From positions 79,288 through 143,287 of the forward strand of contig WBMZ01004629.1 in NCBI GenBank assembly GCA_013400975.1: DNA of 64,000 bases, given 5' to 3'. Positions 25,536-37,600 of the stretch are shown piece by piece (positions within the stretch are counted from its first letter, which is position 1; every line of letters begins with the position of its first letter). The stretch is from Atrichornis clamosus. Taxonomy: Eukaryota; Chordata; Aves; Passeriformes; Menuridae. The notes below the pieces were generated by a model, which ran no database searches, was not told the origin of the DNA, and saw only the letters and a program-made list of their open reading frames with translations. A program made the position numbers and the translations under genes.

Positions 25536-28121
25536 GTATGTTGTCTTCAGTAACAGTCCCATTATCTGAAAGGTGAGTGGCCCTAAGTGCTTCACATCAT
25601 TAAGTTTCTCTGAACAGATGATTTATTTTCATGATGAACAAACATTTGCAAAATTCAGCATAATCTGCATGTTAGATAAACTTCTTACATCAACAGTATA
25701 GTTGTGAAGGTTCCCTCCTACACAATGGAAAGAGCAGTTGAGCTCACAGTCTTCAAAAATCTCTGTTCCTCCAACGTAGGATCAGAGATACTAAAGAAAC
25801 ATGGCAAGTGTCTTGCATGGATTTGAGAACCGTGCAGGAGATAGAATATGAAGAACAATCTGAAGCGACCTTCACTTCTAATCAAAATATGTTTCAGAAG
25901 AAGGTAGAATTTTGACCCGGTTGTGCTTTTAATTTCTTTTCAACATTGTAAACAGAGACAGAGCACTGTCATATAAGCATGTGACAGAGTGAAGCTGTCT
26001 GGTTTAGTTTCACTGAAACTTCGAGAAATCTGTCCTAGATCAGATTCTCATTATTCAGTTAGTACTTAACATTGTTCCCACTGAATAATCACAGGTGTGC
26101 AATAATACCTGTTTTATTTCCTTCAGCTGCTGTCAAGTGGCATTTCCTCCTGCTGTCACTGGCTGGCAAAATGATAAGAGAGTACTCAACATGGCAGAGC
26201 ACACTTTGATGTTATCCAGCAGATGAGACAGACCTCCAGTTTCATGTAATGAAACAATTCATATGTTTTTATGTAATGTATGCCTAACATTGTTTTTTTA
26301 GTTTAAACTTAAACATCTTCCGTTTGGACCATCTTCCATGTTAATTCCGTATTTCAATGTTAAATTAAATTATCTGATAAAATTAATTGTATTCAGTATT
26401 CCTATAACCCGAGAGCTGTACAATATAAAAGAGTGTGGGTTCCTGCCTAAACAATTTTATTATTTTTTATTCAGTAGGAGCAAGATTTGGGCCTAAAATC
26501 CAGGGCAGGCTCTTTGTTGAAATCAAAAACACCCCTCTGCTGTGCAGAGTAACCCATTATTCCTCTCCAGGGGCTCTTCTTAAGAAATTTTTGTGTAATG
26601 GTCTAAGAAATGCCATGTATGCTGATGTTTTTTTGAGTTCACTATTGCTGTCAACTGAGAATGTTTCAAGTGGATTTTAGAAGCACTCCATCATGTCAGA
26701 GTAAAAAAACCAATGTAGTGTTTGTTGACTCAAACCCCTCATCATGGAAGCACATTCCACTTTACATTATTCAATTTAGTTGTGATTTTTGAAAGAATTC
26801 CAGGATCTAAAATAGACACTTGAAATTAAATGTAATTTTAAATTAGAATGGAATTTCTAACGTGAAAAGGTCCTAACATAAAACAGGTAATACTGAAAAT
26901 TCTATTCCTTTATTTTCAACAATAGAAAGTGAATGCTTCCCATAAATTTGGATATAAGTTTGTGGGTTAAATTACATATCTGATGAACAAAACACACATA
27001 TAGAGTCTAAAGATGAAAATTTCATTCTTTATTCCCATCCTTCTGTTGATCAGAAAGCTGGCCCTAAGTGAATCTTCACAAAATTTAACACACTCTAATA
27101 TTTTGTAGAAATCCATGAAAAATATTGAAGAATATATTTTGCCAAAGTGACATACTTCCATCATACTTATACTTTCCTTAATTGCTTTCATCTCTGTTTC
27201 CTCCCTGGAGTACTGCTGCATCGTGTAAGCCCCTACATGCTTTTTAGTGAGCTGGAAGAAGTGCCATGTACCTTTGCCTTCAGGCAAACACCGTAACATC
27301 ATCCCATACAATTAACTGCTTACAAAATATTTCTTTCTCTCACTCTTCACGGCTCATATTATGGATTACTTGCTGAAATTTGTCTTCTCACCTAGGGCAG
27401 GAATCTGCTGCATGGCAAATTTCCAGACCACATCACCCAGGCATCAAGATAGACTTACACTCCTTAGCATGAAAAATCCTTTGCCCCACCTGGAATTTCA
27501 CAGTGATGGATTTCCTGCAAAGCACCTCACTCCAATATGAATTAAGGATTGGACTCACCTCCTTCCTGCTTCAGGAACCAGGGGCATTGCAAAAGCCAAA
27601 TCCTTGTGCTAAGCAAAATTTCTCCCACAAGTCTCACGCTGAGCCCACTGGACATGGCTCTGTGGAGCTGTGGCCGTGAGTTCTAGCTTTGATCCCCTGT
27701 TCACTCACACACTATGTGGGCTAGGTCTAACAATTTGGAGCAACTCTTTTAAGATTTCCTTCATTTTGACATTTCCCACAGATGACATTGACTTAGTAAA
27801 CCTTTTCTTTTTCCCTCCTGCTCCTCTGTGCAGGGCTGTTTACAAAAGAAGTGCCCAGTTAATCTTGTAGGTATTGACAAACAACTCTGTAAATCAATCA
27901 TGATTCACTGTTAATCCTCCATTCTAAGCATTCTAAGGCTGAAAGTCTCTTCCAATTTTCTAGCCTCTGGCCCAATCAGTGGGATTTTTTCCAAAGCTAT
28001 AATCTGTCTCCCAGAAAGTTAAGTTGATTTCTGCAATAAAACTGCTCAAGCATTGCTTTTTTTCTACAATCTCTTAATACTATAAGAACAGAAATTTTCA
28101 AACTTTAGAGATTTTTGAAAT

Positions 28122-28153
28122 GTTCCAAAATTTTCCAAATTTTCCAAAATTTA
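28122..28153 (+). repeat. Short tandem repeat of a ttccaaaattt-type unit
   Basis: Three slightly varying copies of a 'tccaaaattt' unit (about 9-11 bp) follow each other. The 9-mer tttagagat occurs on both sides, at 28104-28112 and 28150-28158. Confidence 0.65.
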
Positions 28154-29648
28154 GAGATGCACATTTTCTCATATCTATTTGGCTAAGAAGAATGAATTGC
28201 CTCTCCCAGATTTATTTTGTTAATGATGTCTACTTACAACACTATTGGGTACATTGGAAATTACCCTGAATAGAACTGGTCTGGAGAATTCATTTGGAAA
28301 ATAACAGAAACCTACTAAAAAGCTTCGGAGATAAAAGTGTCATCAGAAACTCTTCTTAATGAGCTCTATTTCAAGTGCAAAGCATTTTGCATCTGGCTTA
28401 ATACTTTTATGCTACACTTCAGTCTGATTTTGTTAAAAAACAAACAGAAAATGCTTGAATAAAATTTTACAGTAGAAATTATTTAAAGCATTTATTTATT
28501 TTAGCAAGTAAAGGTGATTTGAAGCCTAAGGACACACATGTAGATGGCATAGGAGGGGCAATTAGTATGACAGTCTGGCACATGGGATAGGCATACATTG
28601 AAAAGCATTCCCAGAACCTCAGTGTTATAAAATTCTTTTTTGACCCGGGTGCCTGGCCAATAATACAGGTCCCATAAGATGTTCCTCTTGGCATGACAAG
28701 ACAATGTGGGATCTAGACACTTTCTCTGATGCGGAATTTATGAACTGAGCGTGGGACAGATCAAGTAGGGAAATATTTCTTTACTGAGAAAAGTTCGTGG
28801 TCAAAGAATTCAAATATTGATGGAACTACATCTGGGCAGCTGTGTCTGGGGCCTGATTTGTGGACCTACCCTTGGCTATGCTACATTTCTTTGTCCCAGC
28901 TGACAACAGCCTGAGGACAGTAAGGATCTAGACAAAATGTTTACCTTCATGTCCAGCCCCATTTTTCTGAAAACATGAGATGAAAGCTGTTCAACTTAGC
29001 TGTAGAAATCAGCTTCAGTAAAGGTCTTGTCAGGGTTATCTGGCAGCCAGTCACCATCTTACTAGGGCACAATTCTTTTCTTTCTATCTTCCCTCTTTGT
29101 CTCTTCTATGGGAACAGGAAATTATTAGAGTTTCTGTGTGTCTACAGTACTGATTCTACTGGGTTATAATTTTTCTTCACATTTCTTTGGTACTATAGAA
29201 CAGCCTGGAGTTATTTCCCAATCAACATCATATAAAAAAACCTGACTGCAGAAATACATTGACATTCACAAATCAATCACAGCTAGGCCTTAATCCTAAA
29301 GCTCTCTGTCAGCATTCATACCAGATGACATGCTACATCTGTTGGTATCTGGTGTGCCTTTGCTGCCTTCATCCCCTGGTATTTCTGACTCTCTTCACCT
29401 GAAACACTTCAGAAGAAGAACCATGAGTTTTCCTTGGGAGACCCATGCCTGCTCTGAGCTTTTTGGGGAATGCTGACATGTCCCTGGTTTTGGAAAACTC
29501 GTTTCAGCTGCCTGGTTTTGAAATGGAATTCCATGGCACTTAGAAATTCTTGTATTCATTACTGTTATTATAGCAGTAGTGCCTCCTATAATGCAGCCTC
29601 TTTCCCTCTTTCCACATCCCATCTCCTCTTACATGAGCAGATTTGAAT

Positions 29649-29672
29649 CGAGGGTTACACCGAGGGTTACAA
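29649..29672 (+). repeat. 12-bp tandem duplication
   Basis: The unit cgagggttacac is followed directly by cgagggttacaa, one substitution apart. Confidence 0.85.
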
Positions 29673-31381
29673 GCATTGCTTTGTTTGTTTTACAGTTTAC
29701 AGTTCAGTGTTGAGGCAGTGTTTTTTGATATCCCCTCAACTGGATTGTTTAATCACTGCAATGTGCCCTAAATTCCACTGACACAAAATGGAACCGCAAG
29801 GTTTGCCATCTGCTGTTCTGTTAGCATCTCAAAGAAGCCAGAAACTAGATAAAGTACTAGGAAATCATACTTTTCCTGCATTAAAACATAGGCAATTCAC
29901 ATTGCATGTTGCATTGCAAGATTTTTTTAATAAATATTTTGAAAAACCTAAAGATTAAATATTAAATATTGAAATTTTTCTCTCTTTCTTCCCTATCTCT
30001 TGGAATACATATTGCATTCTACTTTGTTCTACCAAAATGTCCACAGAATTGAGGATCAGTGTGCTCTTTGGGATGCAAGACTGTGTTTTTAGGAAATAAA
30101 ACACTGGGGCAATTCACAAAGCATTTAAGCGAAACTCTTTGGCTCCTACATGGCATTCCAGTGCAGGCACTGAGCTGTGGGGAACATTCCAGGTAATTCA
30201 TACTCAGAAGAATTCAAAAGAGAGGCATAAAAATCTGTTTTTCTGAAGAGCAGCAGTTCTAATCCTAAAATAAAAGAAGGAAATTATGCAAACAGGATTT
30301 GCCCATAAGAAAATCACATGCCTTGGGTGTGCTAAGGGGTTTGTCCCATCGCCCATTTTCACTACAAGGCTATGTAATGCCCAGATTGTGGCATGCATTC
30401 ATAGGCCTTTTCAAATCAAATGTGCTTGATGTTGTAACAATGAGGCAATTGCACAGACATACCTCTCACTGTCCCACGCCATTTAGGTGAAGCTAATCCT
30501 TTTACAGTCAAAATTGTAAATAGCTTCCAACCAAAAGCCTAATTTAGGTATCAACATTTCATTCTGTGTTTATATGGAGCCTGGTGCAATGAGATCCTAA
30601 TTCATGACTGGGCTTCTTTAGCAATACTGCAATAAGATTAAGGGATCTTTCCTTTTGTGCCAAGAGTGCTGTGGGGCCAAAGGAAAATGTCGGAATACAA
30701 AAACAAAATGCCTATATTGAAAAAAGAGGAATCCAGATTATACCTACTCTGTGGTCTAATGATTAGATTTCTACTGATATCAGTGGTATTCAATTAAGCA
30801 GTTGGTGGTTGATATAAAAAAACACAGAGAGATGGAAATAATTATTTTAAAATCCCAGACAGTCATGCTGCAAGATGATTTCTCCATGTTTATGCATTTC
30901 TGAATGCATGAAGGAAAGTTATCCTTTCAGATATGAACTTCACAAGCTTGGTGCTTGTGCTGAAGAAGTCTTGACTTCACATCTGCAGGTAGCCTGCTGC
31001 AGAGTGGGTTCCATTCTGAGTGTGAAGGTAAATGGCACTAGACTGTGTGAAAATATCTATACTTAGTAACTAGTGCTTCAGATGTACTACAGCTGTTATT
31101 CTGTCTTTTCCACATCCAGTGGAATTTTCTCTGCTGAAAATTCAGAAGTATGTATTTATTTATTTGCTTTGAATCCTGGGTGCACACATGGCTGAGATTA
31201 TTCTCTTTGTAGTTTTAGATTTTGAATTGCATTTTGCCTCTCCTGTCTTTCCTCTATCTCAATTCTCTTATGCTCTGTGAACTTGCTGATTCCATAGAGA
31301 TTACAGTGAAGGAGTAGTTTAATGGTTTGTTACTCCCTTTAAATAAGGAACTTCAAAATTTTCACCTATTTGTTTTTAGTC

Positions 31382-31423
31382 TGAAGACTTTAGATTGAAG
31401 ACTTTAAACTGAAGATTTTAAGA
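31382..31423 (+). repeat. 14-bp minisatellite, three copies
   Basis: Units tgaagactttagat, tgaagactttaaac and tgaagattttaaga run head to tail with an exact 14-base period and two to three differences between neighbours. The period is not a multiple of three, and there is no open frame through it that resembles a protein repeat. Confidence 0.85.
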
Positions 31424-31582
31424 CCTTAAAGATGAAATCATCTGCCCCAAGGTAAAAGCAGATGAGATCTGTGATCCTTGTCAGTATAAGCAGAAGAAAA
31501 TGCCTTTCTGACCCCAAATCTAACACAACTGCACTCTGAGCAGGTAAGTAAGACATACAGCAGGTTTTATTTGCCAGTAGTG

Positions 31583-31604
31583 CTTTATCACTAAAGTGAT
31601 AAAG
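31583..31604. repeat. Palindrome, 10-bp arms with a 2-base centre
   Basis: Arms ctttatcact and agtgataaag are perfect reverse complements separated by 'aa'. A protein-binding dyad or the edge of a decayed DNA transposon are possible explanations, but neither is shown by the flanks. Confidence 0.8.
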
Positions 31605-34600
31605 TGGGGAGTTGACACACTGGATCGTGTTTGTGGCACTTTTGGTCCATGTTGTATAAAGACCATCGTGGTGGGATCCTGGTCCACATCTGGGTCTCTT
31701 TATCAGGTGGCTCTGTCATTGTGCTCCACAAAATCACCTTCCTGAGCCCCACAGGAGGCCAGCAGAGGCCTTGAACCTTGAGCTCTGGTTTTGATCATTC
31801 TTAGAGTATAGCACCAGGTATGACAGGGATACTGTGGTTATGTCCAAGCAGGGCAGAGGGAGGGGATCTGTAACAGAGAGTGTCCTGGACACACGGAAGA
31901 GAGACTGGGTTAGTGCACTGACCGTCCAGCACTCACCTCTGCCACTGGGGTTTTCTCCTCAGAGCAGATTATCCTCCTCCTGCTCTGGAGCAGTGTCTGA
32001 TCTCCCACTGAACCCTATTACGGTGGGGTCTCATAGGAGATGTCCTTGGGAATATGGGACAGGCTGAGGGCTGGCCCATCTCTGATTGCTGTGGCTGCAG
32101 GACATCAGAGTCCTCCACGCTATCTGGACACCTGGCTGAATGCCCTGGGGCATCTCAAAATACTACTTGCTACCTGTGTTTGGGAATCTGATTTGTGCAC
32201 TTGGTAATGCGTTTCCTCTTCCCCTCACAGGCTGTTTCAAAGTATAAATAGTTACATACATCCAAGCTTAACTCTCAAACTTTGTCTTTTCCAGTATGGG
32301 TAAAACTGTACTGTGTTTCTCCCCAGAGTATCATAAATCTTTTTTATGGTGTGTCATGTCTCTTTGAGAAGCTGGATAAGTCAAAAACATTTTCCATGCT
32401 CCCTCTTTTATTCCCACATCCTCCTCAATGTATAAGCTCGGCAAAAGAATGAATTTTTCCATAGCAACTTTACCCAGACTGTGCACAGGGCCAGGTTCCC
32501 TTTGCTGCCTCTTTTTGTTATTTCTCTTTGCATTTTTGGAAGGGTTATGGCACTCTTTAGTAGTAGCATTTACAATTACTTTCAACAATGTGTGAGTTGT
32601 GGCTGTTATCACAAGTCTGGCTCTCCCAGTCTGTGGCTATCACCTTGTCCCTGACTCCTAGGTGCAGTTTGGACAGTGACCTACTGACCTTGCAATTCAG
32701 ATAACTCAGCCTCTTCAGTCTGCTATTCGACTATTTTTATTTTGAATTACAATGAATGCCACCAGCAAATATTTCATGTTCCTAAATGACTGATAAACTG
32801 TAAGTGTTGGCTCAGGGACTGGTCTCTATGGACTGGGCTGGAATGACCTTGGTAACAGATACATCTCCACCAAGACATGATGAGATTCACCAATGAGGCA
32901 GTTTTTAGTTATTTTACTATGTACTTTGTTATTCTCCTTAAAATATTTTTAAACAAAATATCACCTGCTCCTTAATCAAATGCCCTCCAGAAATCAATAT
33001 AGACTATATCAATACACACGACCTTGTCAACTCTGACTGAGATTCCCTCAAAAAAATGATATATTTAATGCCTTGATTTTCTGGTACATGGGATAGCATG
33101 AGTGCCATTTCATCAACATATGAAGTACAGCCTGAGGCACTCACTTAATGGGGTGCAAAGATAATGCACTGCTCTTAAAACTCTTTTCTAACCCCGACTA
33201 AAGAGTAATATTAGTGCTTTGAGGAATTACTGGAAGTAACTGGGTTTCTGAAATTATTTTTGCATGCCCTGATTCGCATTTTGGCAGGTTGATATATGAA
33301 AAGAAGCCACTAATTTACAAATAATTTGTTTTTTAAATCAAAAAAGGCTGACCTTGTCACAAGACTGACATATTTAGTCTGGCCAGCTTTGCTCAGACAC
33401 CGTCAATCATTTGGTTTTCGTACTGGTTGGCATCTTTTTCCATTTTCCATGATGGTGATCCCACAGTCAGAGAACATATAGAGTATTATTTTTCATTGTA
33501 ATTGGTTTCTTCTACCTGATTTCCACTTTTATTGCTAACTGTTACATGAGAAAGTATCAACTTGGAGGCAACATGGCGAATGTTGCAGTTCTTTGGGCAT
33601 AATGCCAATACAGTTTAATAAAGTATCCAGAAGTTTTCATTATAAATTAGTGAGCCAAATTCCAATTATATAACATTGTCTCCCAGAGACCTGTAGTCTG
33701 GACCATTACTCAGTTGACAATTAAAATTCCAGTGAGGCAGTGGACTCCTATTCTTAGGACTGTGCCTGTAATACATTATTGTGTGTCTTTTTGAAGACAA
33801 TCTTTGAAATTAGAAGCTTTATCCTAAGTAGATCTGAAGATTTTAGACCAGAAGATATAAAACAGATGATTATATGCCTTAGTTTTTCTAATTCAATTAC
33901 CATCTATTTTTATCTCAGAGAGAATTTACACAGAGACAAAGTAAGTGAAGAAAAATGAGATCAAAGAAGAATCAAATGGAAGGTAATCTAATTGGTGAGA
34001 CCTCAAACCTATTTATCAACTTTTGCATATTAAGCAGTTCTCTATAATGCTTTTCATTTCTTTCTTATAGCTATTTCTGTAGGATTGCATTTAATGAAGC
34101 ACAACAAAACATTGAGGTAGGCTTGATCCCATTTCTCTTCATCTCAGAGCTGAAGAAGCTCAGCCAAAAGAGCTATTACTAAAAATTGATACAATTTGCA
34201 GTTCACAGAGGGTCCTCCTTTCTGCTCATATTTCAGGGACTTAAGAACGTGGAGGCGTTGTAAAGGGGGGCTGTGGGAGGCAGCCACTGTGGCTCCCTCA
34301 GAGACAGGCACACCAGCTGCCTAGTTCAGGGAACGTGTTGTCTGGGGAGCTGCTGGAGGAGATAGAGGGCACAGCTGCCTCGTGATGCCTCCACAGAGGT
34401 AGGGAAGGCTTGGTCTGACCACCTGTGCAGCACCATCGTGGTTTTTGGTGTGGGGTAACAAGGAAGAGCTCTGCTGCCTACGGGGAGCTTCACTGGTCAG
34501 TGAGACCCAAGAGCCTGGCTTACAGCTGGCAGTGTAACTTGAGGAATCACCTGCCAGAAACCCAGCCTACCCACCCCACGTGCAAGGGTACACTACTCTA

Positions 34601-37600
34601 ACCATCAAGAGGCTGAGAAACTGCTGTTAAGGTTACAGAAGACTGTGACAGTAAGAAGAGGGTCAGTGAAAGTTAGAGACTGAAATATAAGACTGAGATG
34701 GGGGTTTTGCCTTTGTTTACCCAATGCTATTTAAAAAAAATTGGCAGATTAACTAATTCTTGCAAAAAATAGTTAACAAAAACTTTAGACTCTGCAGAAA
34801 GCATCAACACTTTTACTAGGTGGTTGTTTGCCCAATCTTTTGCTGCTTTTTGTTGCTGCATTCCTTGCAGTCACTCAGTAGTTTCACAGCAATAAACCAC
34901 TGAATTGCCACCTGTGAAGGCTAAGGCAGCACAAGGAATTTAGCAATGGCTCTGTGTCTACAGACTGGACAGTGAACTTGGTCTTCTAAAGCTCCTATGG
35001 GGTCTCTGGCAAATCCCACATTCAATATGCCAGCTTTGAAGTTTTGTGCCTCAATAGTTCTAAAGAGATTCTTCTGCTTCCTCACCCATGAGGCTTTTCA
35101 TTATGCCAGCAGTGTCATCCCAAAGACATTTACATGCCTAACTGGTAGTGGAATCATATGAGACTTAGAAACCAGAGCAATTTTGCTGCTTCCCCAGCTG
35201 GAAGGAAAGGGATTAACCAGAGAAATGCAGCAGACAGCATATTTTGTAGCGGGAGCAAATGCAGAGTTCCTGTTGGCATTCTGACTTGACCAGCTCCAGT
35301 CCTGGCTAGCGGAAACAGTGTGTCAGATGACAAATGTGACAAAACATAGCTCTGTTTGCTCTGGGCTGTGTGTTTCCTGGATGTGATTACATGTCTATGG
35401 GAAGCAGGCTCCTTCAGTCTTCCTGGCCAATTATGGGAGAACAAGGACGGAATGTTGAATGTTATTTGTACCTTGAGGTTGCTGGTTCAAATGTCCTCTG
35501 GAGTGGCTTGTAATTAAATATCATTACATTTTGATTAGAGCTCTGTCTCTAATATCAATTATCCAGTGTAAAAGGAACCTGTGGTTTTACCTTGATTCTT
35601 AGAGGCAAATACCCGTATGATATCAACTGAACTCCATGCAGCTTGCCTGGAATGGACATGTGAGGCATTTGGGAAAGTAGCTAAACATAATCCTGCATGA
35701 AGCCTTACCTGATTACTGAGTGTTGCTGTACCCTTTGTGGTAGAATACCTGACTTTCCTGTTTTTTCTGCTTTCACCTACAATCAAGTGTCTTTAACTGC
35801 TTTCTTCTAATTAAAAATGGAACGAGAACACAGTTGTAATAAGAGACTCATCCATCATACAGTTATGGACAAATCCTTCTCCAGGATAAATTGGCATTGC
35901 TCTAATGACTTAAGGGGAGTTTCAGTCAACTGAAAGTCTTCGCCATTAATTTGGGCAAGTCAAGCCCACAGGCCTGTTGTGGTCCTCAATAACGATTAGC
36001 ATGCAAGAAATACTGGCATTGGCCTCTTGAGAATGATATTTGATTTAATTATTTGAAGACAAAATTCAGGAAATGTAGGTCAGTTGTAAATGAGAACAAG
36101 TGCAAATTCTGTTATCTGAGAGTTTTTTTATAGCTGTACCATGTCCTCCTACTGAGAAAAAAATATCATACCTTAACTTGGGTGATGAGATAATGTGAAG
36201 AATAATTCTTGAGAAGATTTTATCTTCTTTGCCTTGCCCCATATAATCCTCAGCTCCATAACAGGAATGCTATGATCAGAGATCTACCACCTTGAACATC
36301 AAATACTATATAAATAGAGTTTAAAAGGAATAAAAGGAAAATAGGAGCCTTCCCCCAAAATGTTAAACCATAATTTTACCTTGTGAGTGGAGGGTATTTG
36401 CTACTCTCAGCTTGGATAAGAGACCACCTCCTATGATGCTGAGCTGAAACACTGAACACTTTCCTGAGCTGCAAACTTCAAAGAACAGGGGAATTTTTTG
36501 AGTATTTACTCATATGTTTCAGATTCATGTTGTAGACTAGAAGCTGATAGGAGAAGAAAAAATCCACAGAACCCAAACCACTTAATAGCTGGTTGCAGCA
36601 AAACCCACCAAGGTTTATTTTTATCCAGTCCCAAATTTTCTTTAGTCAGAGTCCCTAAAGTCACTTTACATGCTGGAGAGAAATATGATTGTACAAATAT
36701 GGGAAGAAATCTTCCCCTTCATAAGCAGAAAAATATGGCCTTTCATAAATGTTGACTTTTCTTTAGGTAGTCCGTAATATTTTAGTGTTAATAACAAAAG
36801 CAACTGAAGTCCAATACAAAGAACAAGTGGGTGGTCTGGAAAGAAAAGCAGTATGGATTGATCTACTTTTTTTTGTGGAGTCTGTGACAGAGTGAGACTG
36901 TGAAACATTTTAGCTGCATGACAGTTTGACTTTTTTACCTCACTGATTATTCAGTATAAGATAGTAATAATGGTTGCAATATCTTTGAAAGTTTTGCCAC
37001 ATAGAAAGCTCTGAGACATCCCAATAAACTCAGTTTTCCAGTGTTTATACGAACACTAACCATATTTATGGAACTGGGCCAATTATAGTACAGGAAAAGA
37101 GTATAGGAGGTTTTTGATGACATGCTGAAGATTTGCAGGTGGTAGAAAATCTAATTATTGATTTCCATTTTGCATATTTAGTAGTTGATGAAAACTCATA
37201 AGAGCTACAAGAGTACTAAAAGAAAAAGTGAAGTATAAATCAAACAAGATACAAGTTAAAATTAATTGCTTTGAAGTGATGATCTTGGTTAACAAAACCA
37301 GAAAAAGAAGGAAAGGAAAAGTAGATTTGTGTCTGTGACTAGGTAATTCCAAGGGGTTCATTTTGCCAGAGGTGATAATGCTGCTGCTGGGACAAGGACA
37401 CAGGAGTGTCTCAGAGGGTCACATGAAGGGGCTTCAGCAGCTTCTGTCTGCATCTCAGACCCTTCCCAGTATCCCTGGGGGATGCTGTTCATTAAAGAAA
37501 AAATGAGCACTTATTTGGTTTTTTCACCCCAGAATTCTCAGGGAAATGTAATATATTCATAAGAGAAATAGAAAAGTAACTGTCCTCTAACCTAGGAATA

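Noticed and set aside
25110..25595. 161-codon open frame on the minus strand
   Set aside because: It runs through the CR1 tail at 25427-25535. The repeated Phe-Cys-Asp-Ser-Val-like stretch is just the translated 'cacagaatcacagaat' repeat.
35463..35490. tRNA-like T-arm phrase ('ggttcaaatgtcc')
   Set aside because: No acceptor or anticodon arms can be built around it, and the T-loop consensus is incomplete.
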